DNA of 64,000 nucleotides, from the NCBI RefSeq assembly GCF_011386835.1, contig NC_088796.1, positions 70,383,468 to 70,447,467 of the forward strand. Reading direction: 5' to 3'. A program made the translations under genes and the position numbers. The notes below the pieces were generated by a model that saw only the letters and a list, made by a program, of their open reading frames with translations, was not told the origin of the DNA and did no database searches. The DNA comes from Chrysemys picta bellii. Its lineage: Eukaryota > Chordata > Testudines > Emydidae. Of the stretch, positions 22,730 to 34,405 are shown in pieces (within the stretch, counting starts at the first letter, position 1; the number at the start of each line of letters is the position of its first letter).

Positions 22730-22999
22730 ATGATGACCCGGCATGTTGTTCATTTTAAGAACACTTTCACAGCAAATCTGACAAAACGCAAAGAAGGTAC
22801 CAATGTGAGTTCTCTAAAGATAGCTACAGCACTCGACCCAAGATTTAAGAATCTGAATTGCCTTCCAAAATCTGAGAGGGATGAGGTGTGGATCATGCTT
22901 TCAGAAATGTTAAGAGCAACACTCCAATGTGGAAACTACAGAACCCGAACCACCAAAAAAGAAAATCAACCTTCAGCTGGTGGCATCTGTTTCAGATGA
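22730..22999 (+). pseudogene. hAT transposase central fragment
   Basis: Encodes HFKNTFTANLTKRKEGTN then KIATALDPRFKNL and LPKSERDEVW, typical of the segment between the catalytic core and the dimerisation domain of ZBED-like hAT transposases. The same peptide occurs at 47340-47530 (+) and 62240-62000 (-). Confidence 0.65.
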
Positions 23000-25850
23000 T
23001 GAAAATGAATATGTGTTGGTCTTCACTGCTTTGGATCGTTATTGAGCAGAACCCATCATCAGCACAGACGCATGTCCTCTGGAATGCTGGTTGAAGCACA
23101 GAGGGGCATATGAATCTTCAGCGCATCTGCCGTATAAATATCTTGCAATATTCTCACTTTCACGTGACGTAAACAAGAAGTGGGCAGCATTATCTCTTGC
23201 AAATTGTAACCAAACTTGTTAGTCTGAGCAATTGGCTGAACAAGAAGTAGGACTGAGTGGACTTGTAGGCTCTGAAGTTTTACATTATTTTATTTTTGAA
23301 TGCAGTTATTTTTTGTACATAATTCTACGTTTAAGTTCAACTTTCATAATAAAGAGATTGCACTACAATACTTGTATTAAGTGAACTGAAAAATGTTTTT
23401 TATTTTTACAGTGCAAATATTTATAATAAAAAAATATAAAGTGAGCACTCTACACTTCGTATTCTGTGTTGTAATTGAATTCAATATATTCAAAAATGTG
23501 GAAAACATCCAAAATATTTATATAAATAGTATTCTATTACTACTATTTAACAGTGCGATTAATCGCAATTAATTTTTTTAATCGCTTGATATCCCTACTA
23601 TAAACCTTTTACTGCTGGTTTTAATTCCCTTTGCAAGCTCAAACTCTGGTTAGCTTTTGGTAGTTCACTTTATCTCTACACTTTCTGACCTCCAAGAGGT
23701 AGCTTTCCCTGCTGATCCCTGCCATCTTCCATTCCTTATAGGTGTTCTGCTTTCTCTTAATCACATGTTTGAGATGCTTGCTCATCTTCATCCACCTTGA
23801 AACCCTTCCCCATGAATTTTTCCCCCTTGCTTGGAATGCAGGCTTCAGATAGTGTCTGTAACTTTGATTTAAAGTAATTCTAAGCCTCCTCCACATTCAG
23901 ATCCTTGAGTTCTTCAGTCCAGTCCACTTTCCTAACTAATTCCCTTATTTTTTTTAAGTTAGCTCCTTTAGCACCTTGATCATCCAGTGGCCCTACTGAC
24001 TTTTTGGCAGGCTTCCTGTTTTTGATGTGCTTAAAAAAGTTTTTGCTGTTAGTTTTTCTCTTTTGTGAGCTGCTTTTCAAATTCTCTTTTGGCCTGCCTA
24101 ATTATACGACTTGCCAGAGTTTATGTTGCTTTCTCTTTTCCTCAGTAGGATTTGGCTTAGTTTTTAAAGGGTGTCTTTTTGCCTCTAACCACCTCTTTTA
24201 CTCTGCTGTTTAGGTTCTCTTACAGTTGTTTGTTTTGTTGTGTATACATTTAATCTGAGCTTCTATAAATAGTCTCGAAGGAATTTGTAGGCATTTCATC
24301 CTTGGGCTGTTCCTTTTAATTTCCATTTTACTGGTTTCCTCATTTTTGTGTAGTTCCTCTTTTTGATGTTAATTGCTATTGTGGTGGGTTTCTTTGTATA
24401 TTGCCCACTACAAGGATGTTAAACTTAATTACATTATGGATGCTATTACCAAGCGGTTCAGCTATATTCACCTCTTAGACCAGATCCTGTGCACCACTTA
24501 GGACTAAATCAAGAATTGCCTCCCCTTGTAGGTTCTAGGACTAGCTGCTCTAATAAGCAGTCATTATTGGTGTCTAGAAATTTTATCCCTGCATCCTGCC
24601 CTGAGGTGACGTGTACGCAGTTAATATGGGAATAGTTGAAATCCCCCATTATTATTGGGGTTTTCTGTTTTTGTAGCCTCTCTAATCTCTCTGAGCATTT
24701 CACTGTCAGCAGCCACCATCCTGGTCAGGTGGTTGGTAGTGTATTCCTACTGTTATATTCTTATTATTCAAGCATGGCAATTCTATCCATAGAGATTCTA
24801 TAGTACCGTTTAATTCATTTAAGATTTTTACTATATTTGACTCTATGCTATTCCACATATTGTGCCATTCCCCCACCAGCGTGACTGTCATTCCTATATA
24901 TTTTGTACCCTGGTATTACTGTGTCCTATTGATTATCATCACTACACCAAATTTCTGTGATGCCTATTATATCAATATCGTCATTTAATACCAGGCATTC
25001 AAGTTCACCCATCTTAGAATTTAGGCATCTAGCATTTGTATACAAGCACTTACAAAATTTTGTCAATATTGAGTTGTCTACCTTCCTGTGATGTAATTGA
25101 ATGGGACCCTTTTTCATTTAACTGTTTCTCTTCAGTTCCTACCCATACTTTATCAACTTCTGTCCTTTCCTCTTTATTAGGATATAGAGTTTCCCTTTTA
25201 ATAAATCCTCCCCTGAGGGATGTGTCTGTCCAGACTGTGCGCTCCTCTGCACCTGTCAGCTTTCCCCCAGCCCTTAGTTTATAAACTTCTCTGACCTTTT
25301 TAATTTTACATACCAGCATTCCTGTTCTGTTTTGGCTTAGGTGGAGACTCCTTCCAGTATAGGGTCTTCCTTTCCCAAAAGTTTCCCCCAGTCCTAATAA
25401 ACCTAAATCCCCCTTCACAACACCTTCATCTTGTTCACTCATTGAAATCCTGCAGATCTGCCTGTTTATCTAGCCTTGTGCATAGAACTGGAAGGATTTC
25501 AGAGAATGCTACCATGGATTTCCTGGACTTCAATCTCTTACCTAGCAGCATAAAATTGGCATTGAGGACCTCTCTATTACCTCCCCTGTGTCATTGATAC
25601 CTACGTGACCACTGGCTGCTCCTGAGCATTGCATAAGTCTATCTAGATATCTCAAGAGGTTCACAACCTTCATACCTGGCAGGCAATTCACTGTGCAGTT
25701 CTCTTGGTCATCACAATATTTCTAATAATCAGATCCCCTATTACTATCACTTGTTTCTTCCTATTAACTGGGGTCCCCTCCTCTGCAGGGGTATCCTCAG
25801 TGTGAGAGGATATCATGACATCATCTGGAAGGAGATGATGTAGAACATGT

Positions 25851-26239
25851 TTAGAAGTGAATTTGGATGTTTCGTTAATATTTGTTTTACTGTTGCATTT
25901 TGTGTGTGTTTTTGGTTAATGCAAGCTGTCCCTTTAAGAACAAGGTGTAGCAGACTGAGAATGTGGTTGAGCTACGGAGCAAGTGTATGACATTTTGCAA
26001 TGTGTTCAAAGTGTGGAAGACCCAGGGAGTCTGGGTAGGTTCCAAAAAAGTCAGAACTTGATTTAATAAACTTATCTTTCCAGAAAGCAAGGCTCATTCT
26101 CACCAACTGTCTCAGGGCATAGCTAATGAGCAATAAAGGTTTTCACCTATAGGTCATCAGTCTAAATCTTGCCCACTTCAGCAGAGATTAAAAGTTGTTC
26201 CCATCTCATGGATATTTGAGTCCCAGTTCCAGCTCCCAC
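25851..26239. other. Intronic sequence, no gene seen
   Basis: AT-rich intron between the CR1 relic and a SINE tail. No feature supported. Confidence 0.4.
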
Positions 26240-27062
26240 TTGTCAAACTCACCACCATGCTTTGTTCTAGACTGTAAACTCTTCGAGGCAGGAGCTATTT
26301 CTTACTCTGTTTGTACAATGCCTAACCCAACGGGGCCCCAGTCTCAGTTAGATCCTCTAGCCCAGGGGTGGGCAAACTTTTTGGCTGAGGGCCACATTAG
26401 GGTTCCAAAACTGTATGGAGGGCCCGGTAGGGAAGGCTGTACCTCCCCAAACAGCCTGACCCCCGCCCCCTATCCGCTCCCTCCCACTTCCCGCCCCCTG
26501 ACTGCCCCCCTCAGAACTCCCGACCCATCCAACCCCTCCTGCTGCTTGTCCCCTGATCGCTCTCTCCCGGGACCCCCCCGCCCCTGACCGCCCCCTCCGG
26601 GGACCCCACTCCAACCCCCCCCCGCTCTCTGTCCCCTAACTGCCCCGACCCCTATCCACACTCACGCCTATCCAACCCCCCCATTTCCCGTCCTCAGACC
26701 ACCCCCTCCGGACCTCCGCCCCATCCAACCGCCCACTGCTCCCTGTCCCCTAGACTGCCTCCTGGGACCTCCTGCCCATTATCCAACCCCCCCCCTCCAC
26801 TCCCCGCCCCCTTACCATACTCAGAGCAGCATGTCTGGCAGCCGCACTGACCGGCCAGAGCCAGCCGTGCCGCCGTGCTGCCCAGCAGGCGCTCGCAGCC
26901 CCGTCACCCAGAGCACTGCCGGCACGGGGAGCTGAGGCTGCGGCGGGGGGGAAGGGGGACAGCAGGGGAGGGGCCGGGGGCTAGCCTCCCTGGCTGGGAG
27001 CTCAGAAGCCGGGCAGGACGGTCTCACGGGCCATAGGTTGCCCACCTCTGCTCTAGCCAGAG
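26240..27062 (+). mobile_element. SINE tail interrupted by a hAT MITE
   Basis: gactgtaaactcttcgaggc, then tgtttgtacaatgcc and acggggccccagtctcagtt form the 3' end of a common reptile SINE. It is split by the element at 26363-27050. Related tails occur near 53440 and 55370. Confidence 0.5.
26363..27050. mobile_element. GC-rich hAT element, TSD ctctagcc
   Basis: A 688-bp element from caggggtgggcaaac to ggttgcccacctctg. Exact duplications ctctagcc at 26355-26362 and 27051-27058. The interior is packed with ccctgactgcccc and atccaacccccc words, as in the elements at 11656 and 43996. Apparent open frames are composition artefacts. Confidence 0.93.
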
Positions 27063-27462
27063 TTCTTGTACTGGGGGCCAGAATCTTCTTACTTGCTATA
27101 AACTGGGGAGACTTGACAACATTGTGATTGTCTCACACACACATTGGTGGGTAGGGGAGGTTCAGAAATCAGACAAATTAAAAATGGTTTAATCTTATTT
27201 TAATTATGATTTTTGGAGGCTGACTCAGGATTTTTTTTTTTCAGTGTTTGGGGGTGGTAATACTGATATTAACCCAGGTGCAGCCTGCAATAGTCACATG
27301 TAAAATGGCCACTTTTGAGCTTCAGCAGCTTCTCCTTCCCAAATTTAAAGGGTCTGCTACCAAAAAGGCATGCCATAAGAGAGTGAATCCACAATAGGGA
27401 GATCAATGATAACTAAGCAGTCATAGAAAGGAGAAGCTCCAGCAGAAGGGGGTGATTTCCTA

Positions 27463-27495
<33 letters not shown>

Positions 27496-27739
27496 TTGTA
27501 GTGATCCAGGTGGAAGACAGTCAGGTTTTTCAGACTTGACAATCTGGTGTGTTTGAAATAGTTATCCCTTTATTTTCATGTAGACGTACTTGGATTTCTG
27601 TTGTATCTTGCTTAAAAAGTACTGTGGTGTCACATGGGGATTGTCCCAAAGCGCTTTTTGAGACTATTTCACACTCTAACTGGTGTTACCATAAGAAAAC
27701 TATTCCTGGTATGGGACCTCAGGGTTTTTTTTAAATATC
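27063..27739. other. Intronic sequence with long poly(T)
   Basis: No gene seen. A run of about 29 T at 27464-27492 is bounded by unique sequence; it could be the antisense tail of a retrocopy but no body was recognised. Confidence 0.4.
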
Positions 27740-27947
27740 CCTTTGTTCCCCCTATACAATTCATTTTCCGTCTTTAAACTATACATATTTCATTCTTCTA
27801 ATCATTATTCCTAAATCACTTTCTCATATTTATTTACATAATCATTTTAATTGCTATTTTCTGAATTCCTTCTGAATTATCAACAGTTCTCTAGTGTTAG
27901 GGAACTGAACACAGTATTCTAGGTGTGATCTCACCAGTGTTTTATAA
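27740..27947 (-). mobile_element. Old CR1-type LINE fragment
   Basis: ctgaacacagtattctaggtg followed by gatctcaccagtgt reads as the antisense of a CR1 reverse-transcriptase segment. It is broken at 27947 by a Harbinger-like MITE. Confidence 0.55.
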
Positions 27948-28618
27948 GGACTTGTCTACATGGTGCTTTAGTCCACACCAGAGGGATGTAGTAAATTTTA
28001 GTCCACATTAGTGTGTCACAAACTAACTGATTTGCATGGACCCTGCTGTTGTGCTCTAAAAGTTTCCTAGTGCACGTTAACTGTTACAGCACAGTAAATT
28101 TATTTTGGTAGACAATGTTTAGGTTCAGCATGAGCATATTGTTAAAACTTCATTCATATTAAAATGGATACACTTGTGTTGCTCGTATTATCAATAAAAT
28201 GTGAAAGGATTCTTTTAGTATGGTATAAATATAGTGTATGTTAACATGCACTAGGGCAGTGGTCTCCAAAGTGGGGTGAGTGCACCCAAGGGGGTGTGCA
28301 AGAGGATCCTTGGGGGTGCGCGGCAGGAGGAGCGCCTTCTATTTATTTATTTATTTATTTATTGTGCTTCGTCAGTTCAGTCGGGAGTCCAAGCAGCCTT
28401 TTTTTCTTTTTTGCTTCGGCAATAATGGTAGAGCCGGCGCAACAGGGGGTGCGTGCTCAAAAATTTTTTACTGATAGGGGTGCGCGATCAAAAAAGTTTG
28501 GAGACCACTGCACTAGGGAACTTTAGGGTCCATGTGAACCAGTTAGTTTGCGACACACTAATGCGGGCTAAAATTTACACCCCTCTGGTGCAGACTAAAG
28601 CATTATGTAGACAAGCCC
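27948..28618. mobile_element. Harbinger-like MITE with nested hAT MITE
   Basis: Inverted ends ggacttgtctacatggtgct and agcattatgtagacaagccc enclose about 417 bp after removing the 254-bp insert at 28257-28510. Flanking taa/tta differ by one base. Both halves carry matching words (agtccacaccagaggg, cccctctggtgcagact), so it is largely palindromic. Confidence 0.75.
28257..28510. mobile_element. hAT MITE, TSD cactaggg, nested
   Basis: A 254-bp element from cagtggtctccaaagt to gtttggagaccactg with exact duplications cactaggg at 28249-28256 and 28511-28518. Contains a (TTTA)n run at 28340-28362. Confidence 0.93.
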
Positions 28619-28630
28619 TTAGAGGGATTA

Positions 28631-28991
28631 CTAAAAATTCCGGTTAACTAAGAGTTTAGGTGCGGGAGGGGACTCAGGGCTGGGGGTTGCGGTGCGGCAG
28701 GGGTCACAGGGCATGGACTCCAGGAGGGAGTTTGGGTGCGGGAAAGGACTCGGGGCGGGGGTTGGGGTGCAAGACGGGTTTCGGGGTGCTGGATCCGGGT
28801 GACGCTCACCTTGGGCGGCTCCCAGCAAGCAGCGACATGGCGGAGGCGCGGCCAGGCCAATGGGAGCTGCGGAGCCAGCACTCGGGACAGGGGTAGTATA
28901 TGGAGCCCCCGTGGCCGTTGCATTAGCAACCCGAAATGTCGGTTTCTAGAGTTTTCTGGTTGGTAAAGTGCCGGATAACACAGCTTTTACT
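28631..28991. mobile_element. GC-rich probable Tigger-like element
   Basis: The right end, read in reverse, is gagtaaaagctgtgttatcc, resembling Tigger-like termini, and is followed by TA. The left end (ttccggttaacta) is diverged. The interior repeats ggggttggggtgc-type words. Assignment tentative. Confidence 0.4.
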
Positions 28992-29708
28992 CTATTTACA
29001 ATTCTAATTTTGATCATCATCTTCTGATCACTCTAAGTGGTAGTGACAAGAATCTAGTTTTCATTAGTTAAACAGAGGAAGATTTTACTTCCATAAAGAA
29101 ATTTTCACCAGGTTTTCTACATCATTTGTATTTATTTTGGTATACAGTGATTAGGTTTGGTATAAGCATATCATTAAAGCTTTGTTCACATTAAGACGGA
29201 TACGCTTGTGTTGCTCACATTAACAGTAAAATGTGGATTCCTTTAGTATGGTATAGATATACTGTCTGTGTATCATTCTATCCACCCAGAAAGTGTTTGT
29301 ATTTGGTTGTGAAGTTTAAATAATAATTTAACTGTACTAGCCTTAGCCTCCAATAAATGCATAGATTGTGTGACATTGCAGAGGAGACCGTTGTTTGCTC
29401 CAATTCTGTTATACTTCTGATAGTGATGTGAGCACAGCTGGTGGAGGATGGTGTTTCTGTGTCTCACAGCAAATCCTTTGTCTTACAGGGCTATAATCCT
29501 CAGAGGACATGCTTCACTTTCATCTTGCAATTTCGCTAAGACAGTCAGTCTCAGCTGCTAATTATTGAGGCTAGAGGTTATGAAATACAAAGCACAGTTC
29601 AATGGCTTTGTGAAGCTACGACATTGATGCATTCACAGCTTAGAAAGCTTTGACTGATAAAGTGTACTCCATTTCTATATGTAATGCCATAAACTCTTGC
29701 ATTAACAG
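28992..29708. other. APC intron with a repeat of the 28.1 kb unit
   Basis: 29126-29280 repeats 28088-28240 in direct orientation at perhaps three quarters identity. No gene seen. The segment ends with the acceptor cattaacag at 29700-29708. Confidence 0.5.
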
Positions 29709-29813
29709 AGGGCACCTCAAAGCAAGCATGATTCAGGCTCACATGAAGCAGAGAGGCAGAATGAAGGTCAAGGAGCAGCAGAAATCAGCATGGCAACTAC
29801 TGGTAGTGGTCAG
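29709..29813 (+). CDS. APC: APC coding exon 7 (105 bp)
   Basis: It encodes 35 residues starting RAPQSKHDSGSHEAERQNEG and ending ATTGSGQ, the low-complexity polar linker between the coiled-coil and the armadillo region of APC. AG acceptor at 29707-29708, GTAAAG donor at 29814; phase 0 at both ends, so skipping would keep the frame. Length equals human coding exon 7 from memory. Several linker residues differ from human while the surrounding exons are nearly invariant, as expected for an unstructured stretch. Distances to neighbours are 18.3 kb and 6.5 kb. Confidence 0.93.
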
Positions 29814-32018
29814 GTAAAGTAAATACTTATTGGTAACATTTTTAAATATAAAAAATATGTCGCTTTTATGAGTGTGATCTGGAAATTCTGCTGTAGCTAT
29901 GTAATTGTGCTTCAATGGATTTCTTCAGATGTATTAATTCTGAAAAGGCTGACATTTTTCTTTATTTGCGTTGGGAGGGAAGAAAGCTTTCAAAGCTGTT
30001 ACAAAGGATATTTTAATGAGATGGAATATTTAAATATTCCATAACACAAGACTCTATTTTCTTTTGTTTAAAATGGTTAACATGGATACGTTTAAGCGGG
30101 GATAAGCAAATCGTTTAATAGAAAGAATGATTTTTTCCTATTTGTAGGTATTTGTTTGTTATGATTTAATGATGGAATTTACTCAAATTTCAGTTCAGAA
30201 ATGATCACTGAAAACACAACTATTTAAAAAATTAAGTGACAAGTTTCTCATTATAAATAATTACAAATATTATTGTAATTACAAATAATTCCTGTTTCTT
30301 AGTTAAATGCATTACATAAACCCCTGGAACCAAAAATCTCATCAGAGGTAACCTCCTGCATGTGTGCTGAAGGGTTATGTACATGCTCATTTCATATTTG
30401 TCATTGCTATTCCTTTAATACTGAAATATATTATGGAGTGAAATATAAGACTACACTAAATTCTTTAAATGTAAATTTCTTTAATATTCATCAAGAGTAG
30501 GGATAGTTTTCTTTGACTAAATAATTTAATATATTGATTTATTTTACTGTGCTGTAATACCACTTGCTTCATTATCTCTAACTGTTGCTCAGACTTTCAT
30601 TTTAGTAATTCAGATTCTTATAACCTCAAACAATAATATGACAGTGCAATTCATATGTAAGATTTTTCTGTTTGTTACTTTGTGTTTGTGGAATTATTTC
30701 AAACTCTTTTAAAGCATCGTACACACAATGATTTGTGAGAAGGATTATGTCTCTGGTATGGCTCAAATATTTGATTAGATTAAACATTAAGCATAGTCCC
30801 TAATTTTTCTATTAAGATATATTTGATCACAGTTTGGAATCCAATTCTCTTTGCTACATCTGAGCAGTTGCCTGAGGCCCCTACTCTAATCCTGATGACA
30901 GCATTATTCTAAAGGAGAAAAAATAGTTCAGTGATGCTTTTGAGCTGAAAGCATGTTTAAATAATTCATGCATTGTGGCCACATGTTCTTTCTCGTGTGA
31001 ATGGGAAGTTATTTTGCACAAGAGAGATTTTTTGGAGGGGGAGGAAAGGAGTGCCTGTCTTGTACCCAGGAAGAATCATATCCGTTAAGGAGTAGCTCTC
31101 TTACTTTGATGTTTTGGGCATAGAATTTGAGCAGTTTTGAGTTAATATCAAGCTACAGGAGGAAAATACTATGGCTATGGGATCTGAATTTGTGCTGCTA
31201 TGAGACATAAGGGGATTATTTACTTTTAGTGCAAGGGTAGGAAAAGGAGGCTTAATGGATTGGGCACTAGTGTTTTATTTCTGGGAACCCAGATCAATCC
31301 ACCTTGTATCCTTGAGCAATGAGGATTAAATAGAGTGCAAAAAAAAAAATCAACCTAATTGTTTGGGGTTAGCTAGTTTTGCAGTAAGATGAGCAATGCG
31401 AATTGACAATTTGCCCATTGGGGACAGTATTTTTCAGGACTCAGTCATGTTCTCTTCTGTACCACCTCACATCCTCTGCTCTGCTTTACTGTGCTGACAG
31501 CAAAATAAACTTTACTAAAATCTTGATTTTTGCAACCTGTCTGTAGGATTTTGATGAATTTCTCTGCTTTATTAGTAAACTGCATCAAAATACAGGAAAA
31601 CAATATAAAGGAAGAAAAAATAAAGCACAGATGAAACAACAACAAGGGCATGAAAGAATATAAGATTAAAAGGAAGGAGAATAAAAGGGGAAATTGTAGG
31701 GAAAGATGCTACACAAGAATGGGATTGAAGCAAGGTGGGAGGCAGGAAGGAGAGCACATGAGAATTGGGGAGAGAAGAGAGTCTACACAAGAAGCATGTA
31801 AGTTATCAACTTTGGTCTCTTGCCAGTTTGTCAAATCAGTTGCTACCTACTTTTGGTGGTAGTGATTTCAATTAAGTCCTTAGTGCACCAGTAATAAAGA
31901 TAATTGGGTTTGATTTGGGCCTCTTGGCAACCTCAAAGTAGAAGGGGCCAAAAGACTCAGCATGTTAACTACCTCTAAGCTCTGAAGAAAATAGCCTGTC
32001 CAGATCAGGGTTGATATA
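29814..32018. other. APC intron, no gene seen
   Basis: AT-rich intron with no recognised mobile element larger than fragments. The minus-strand frames around 31445-31790 are translations of A/G-rich DNA without family resemblance. Confidence 0.45.
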
Positions 32019-32213
32019 CACCGCTACCTCGATATAACGTGACCCGATATAACACTAATTCGGATATAACGCGGTAAAGCAGTGCTCCGGGGGGGGGGGG
32101 GCGGGACTGCGCACTCCGGTGGATCAAAGCAAGTTCAATATATCGCGGTTTCACCTATAACACGGTAAGATTTTTTTTACTCCTGAGGACAGCATTGTAT
32201 CGAGGTAGAGGTG
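32019..32213. mobile_element. Tigger-like (Tc1/mariner) MITE, copy d
   Basis: Fourth copy of the 190-bp family, from caccgctacctcgatataac to gtatcgaggtagaggtg, with TA at 32017-32018 and 32214-32215. Its G-run is the longest of the four copies. Confidence 0.88.
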
Positions 32214-32591
32214 TAATTGTTGGGACAAAATAGAAAAATGTGTGCTATTTCTGTCTGCACCATAATGGGCTTTAATATCTAGTGTTTCCAACTTGCCATT
32301 TTTTTACCTTCTTGGGTAGAATGCACATATTACAATTAATCAATAGTGTAACATTTTTGGCACATTTTGAATAAAAAAAAAAATACACTGAGTGTGTAAC
32401 CCTGAGATCACAACTTGAAATCAGTTGAGTTGAAAGAGATGCTGTCAACATAAAAATAGTATTAGCCATATATTAATAATTATACCTTGGATTATTAAAA
32501 CTGAAAGAACTGTAGACGTCTACTATACTTTTCACTGTTTACAAACTTCCTTTAATTTTTTAATTTCTCTCATCTTGGACAAGGGAAATAA

Positions 32592-32810
32592 GGGCTTGTC
32601 TATATGGAAAAGTTATACTTGTATAAGGAAAGGTGTGAATTTAAACTGCTATAGTTATACCAATGTAATTTCCCATGTGGACACTTATTCTCGAATCAGA
32701 ATGACTTTTTGTGACTTAGTTTTTGTTGCTTTAGAAGCTATTTAAGCTAAGCTGAAAAGAGCCACTCTTATTTCAGTATAACTGGAAAGATTTCCTATGT
32801 AGACAAACCC
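32592..32810. mobile_element. Harbinger-like MITE
   Basis: Inverted ends gggcttgtctatatggaaa and tttcctatgtagacaaaccc, 219 bp. Flanks taa and caa agree at two of three bases. Noncoding. Confidence 0.7.
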
Positions 32811-34121
32811 CAACTGAAACTTTTATTTATAATTAGTTCCCCATTCAAATTCAGAGTTCTGTAATGTTTGAATGGCAAATGCTGCAGGGGAGTGGTGGTC
32901 TTTTTGTTTATAAAACCGCTTCAGATGGACTTTTAAAAAATTATGGAAGTATTTCTAAGTTTTATAAAACCTTGTTTTTGTAAAATCTAAATTTGGGGCA
33001 AATTTTGCAATGAGATTATGTGACCAAAAGTAGGGTTTGATAGAATTTACAACCTGAGCAGTAGTTATTCTGCTATTCAATATGTAACTTCACTTTATTC
33101 TGTTGTACTGTAGAACTGTTTTTATTCACAGACAAATTGTATACCATAGGCAGGGATGGTCTTGCTAAAACACAGGCTGAGGAGTCAAGAGTCTATTCTT
33201 GGCTCCTTTACGTAATATCTGATCAGTGTTCGTTTTCCCTTTTTTTAAAATGAGAATGATACTTCCCTGCCTCACAAGTATATTGTAGGACTTAATTCAT
33301 TAATGTTTGTAAAGCACTTTGAGATTCTTGAATAGAAGGTGTTAAGAAGCTCTAAATATTGTTATGTTCATTGTCTAATTATTTTTCAAAACTGTGTTGT
33401 GAACACTTTCTTTCTGTTTGTCCATAAATGATAGAAATACTAAGTTGTTTTCTTACACTGTATTGGTTTATAAAGCACTTCAAGGAAATATGGCTTCATT
33501 TAAAACAGCTGTTAATTAGGTCTTAGAAAATGTTTTGGGAAAAAATGATCGTGAGTGAATAAAATAGTTTGAAAATAGTTTATTTTTATTTTTTTGCACG
33601 ATCAGTTGCAGGATTGGGGTCACTTAGCCAGTGGTCAGATATTCAGAGAAACTGAGCACCATAGCTCCCCGTAATGCCAGCGGAGTGGTGGGTGTTCAGC
33701 ATCTGTGACAATCTTTGGTGCATAAATAAGAATTTAGGTAATTAACTTTAGTCACCTATATTTGAAAATTTTGGCCTAAGATCATACTGAAGAACTTCTT
33801 ACTCATTCTCTGTTTCTAGTTTGAATAATCTTTTAAAACTAGTATATTTAAAAAAAAACCCTACATTTAAAACATTTTAAACTACTCTGGTGCAGGCTTT
33901 TAAATGTGACTTAATCTGGTCAAATAACATGTTTCTTGTTGGATTTGCATCTGTGATTCCACCACAATTTGGGGGTTTTGTTTTTCCCTCCAACATTAGG
34001 GTCCTTCAAGTACCTACAAATCTTAATTATTATAACAGCCAATTGATTCTAGTTTAATTTTTAGATGACTAAAGGGTAGAATTAGTTAGATGGGCAGTAT
34101 ACTGGTATGGTTTTGGTATAA
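32811..34121 (+). other. APC intron with a MIR-like fragment
   Basis: 33160-33370 follows a MIR-type order (gctgaggagtcaagagtc, tttttttaaaatgagaatgat, gcctcacaagtatattgtagg, gtaaagcactttgagattc). The rest shows no supported feature. Confidence 0.45.
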
Positions 34122-34405
34122 GGCTATGTCTATACTACAGACCTTACAGCCGCATAGATATACTACTGCAGCTGCGCCACTGTAAGGTCTCCCATGTGGC
34201 CGCTCTATGCTGATGGGAGAGAGCTCTCCCACCAGCATAATTAAACCGCCCCAATGAGCAGCAGTAGCTATGTTGGTGGGAGAGCATCTTCCATTGACAT
34301 AGCTCTGTCTACACCAGTGCTTTTGTTGGTGAAACTTATGTGGTTTTTTTCACATCCCTGGGCGACAAAAGTTTTACCGACAAAAATGCTAGCGCAGACA
34401 AAGCC
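34122..34405. mobile_element. Harbinger MITE, TSD taa
   Basis: A 284-bp element from ggctatgtctatactac to gctagcgcagacaaagcc with exact TAA at 34119-34121 and 34406-34408. Internal inverted words (gatgggagagagctctcccacc) add hairpins. Noncoding. Confidence 0.85.

Larger units (their letters stand above)
21982..23597. mobile_element. Long-inverted-repeat hAT element, copy 1, inside CR1
   Basis: About 1.6 kb. The two ends (about 600 bp each) are inverted copies of one another, rich in attaatcgcgatt-type words. The left arm encodes, on the minus strand (22615-22385), a hAT C-terminal dimerisation domain (KLSCERLFSPAGDNV, KLVSLNNWL). The right arm holds a decayed copy of the same on the + strand (about 23060-23250). 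The unique centre (22730-22990) encodes KIATALDPRFKNL of the transposase body. CR1 resumes on both sides. Copies 2 and 3 lie at 45520 and 61265. Confidence 0.78.
19570..25850 (-). mobile_element. Long CR1 LINE relic with endonuclease and RT traces
   Basis: On the minus strand, blocks occur in CR1 order. Endonuclease: CLYTNARCLNSKMGELE and DIIGITEIW near 25050, PIIMGDFN near 24650. Reverse transcriptase: VPIFKKEKKSDPGNYTPVSL near 21600, then VLGPILYNIF and FADDTKLGG near 21100. C-terminal region: VPLYKALLRPHLEYC near 20700. The 3' UTR reaches about 19570. The frame is broken in many places and two hAT elements interrupt it (19625-19935, 21982-23597). It is the longest LINE copy in the window; the 5' limit is approximate. 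Confidence 0.85.

Noticed and set aside
25050..25442. 130-codon minus-strand frame as a host gene
   Set aside because: Continues into CR1 endonuclease words and keeps CR1 order, so it is LINE sequence.
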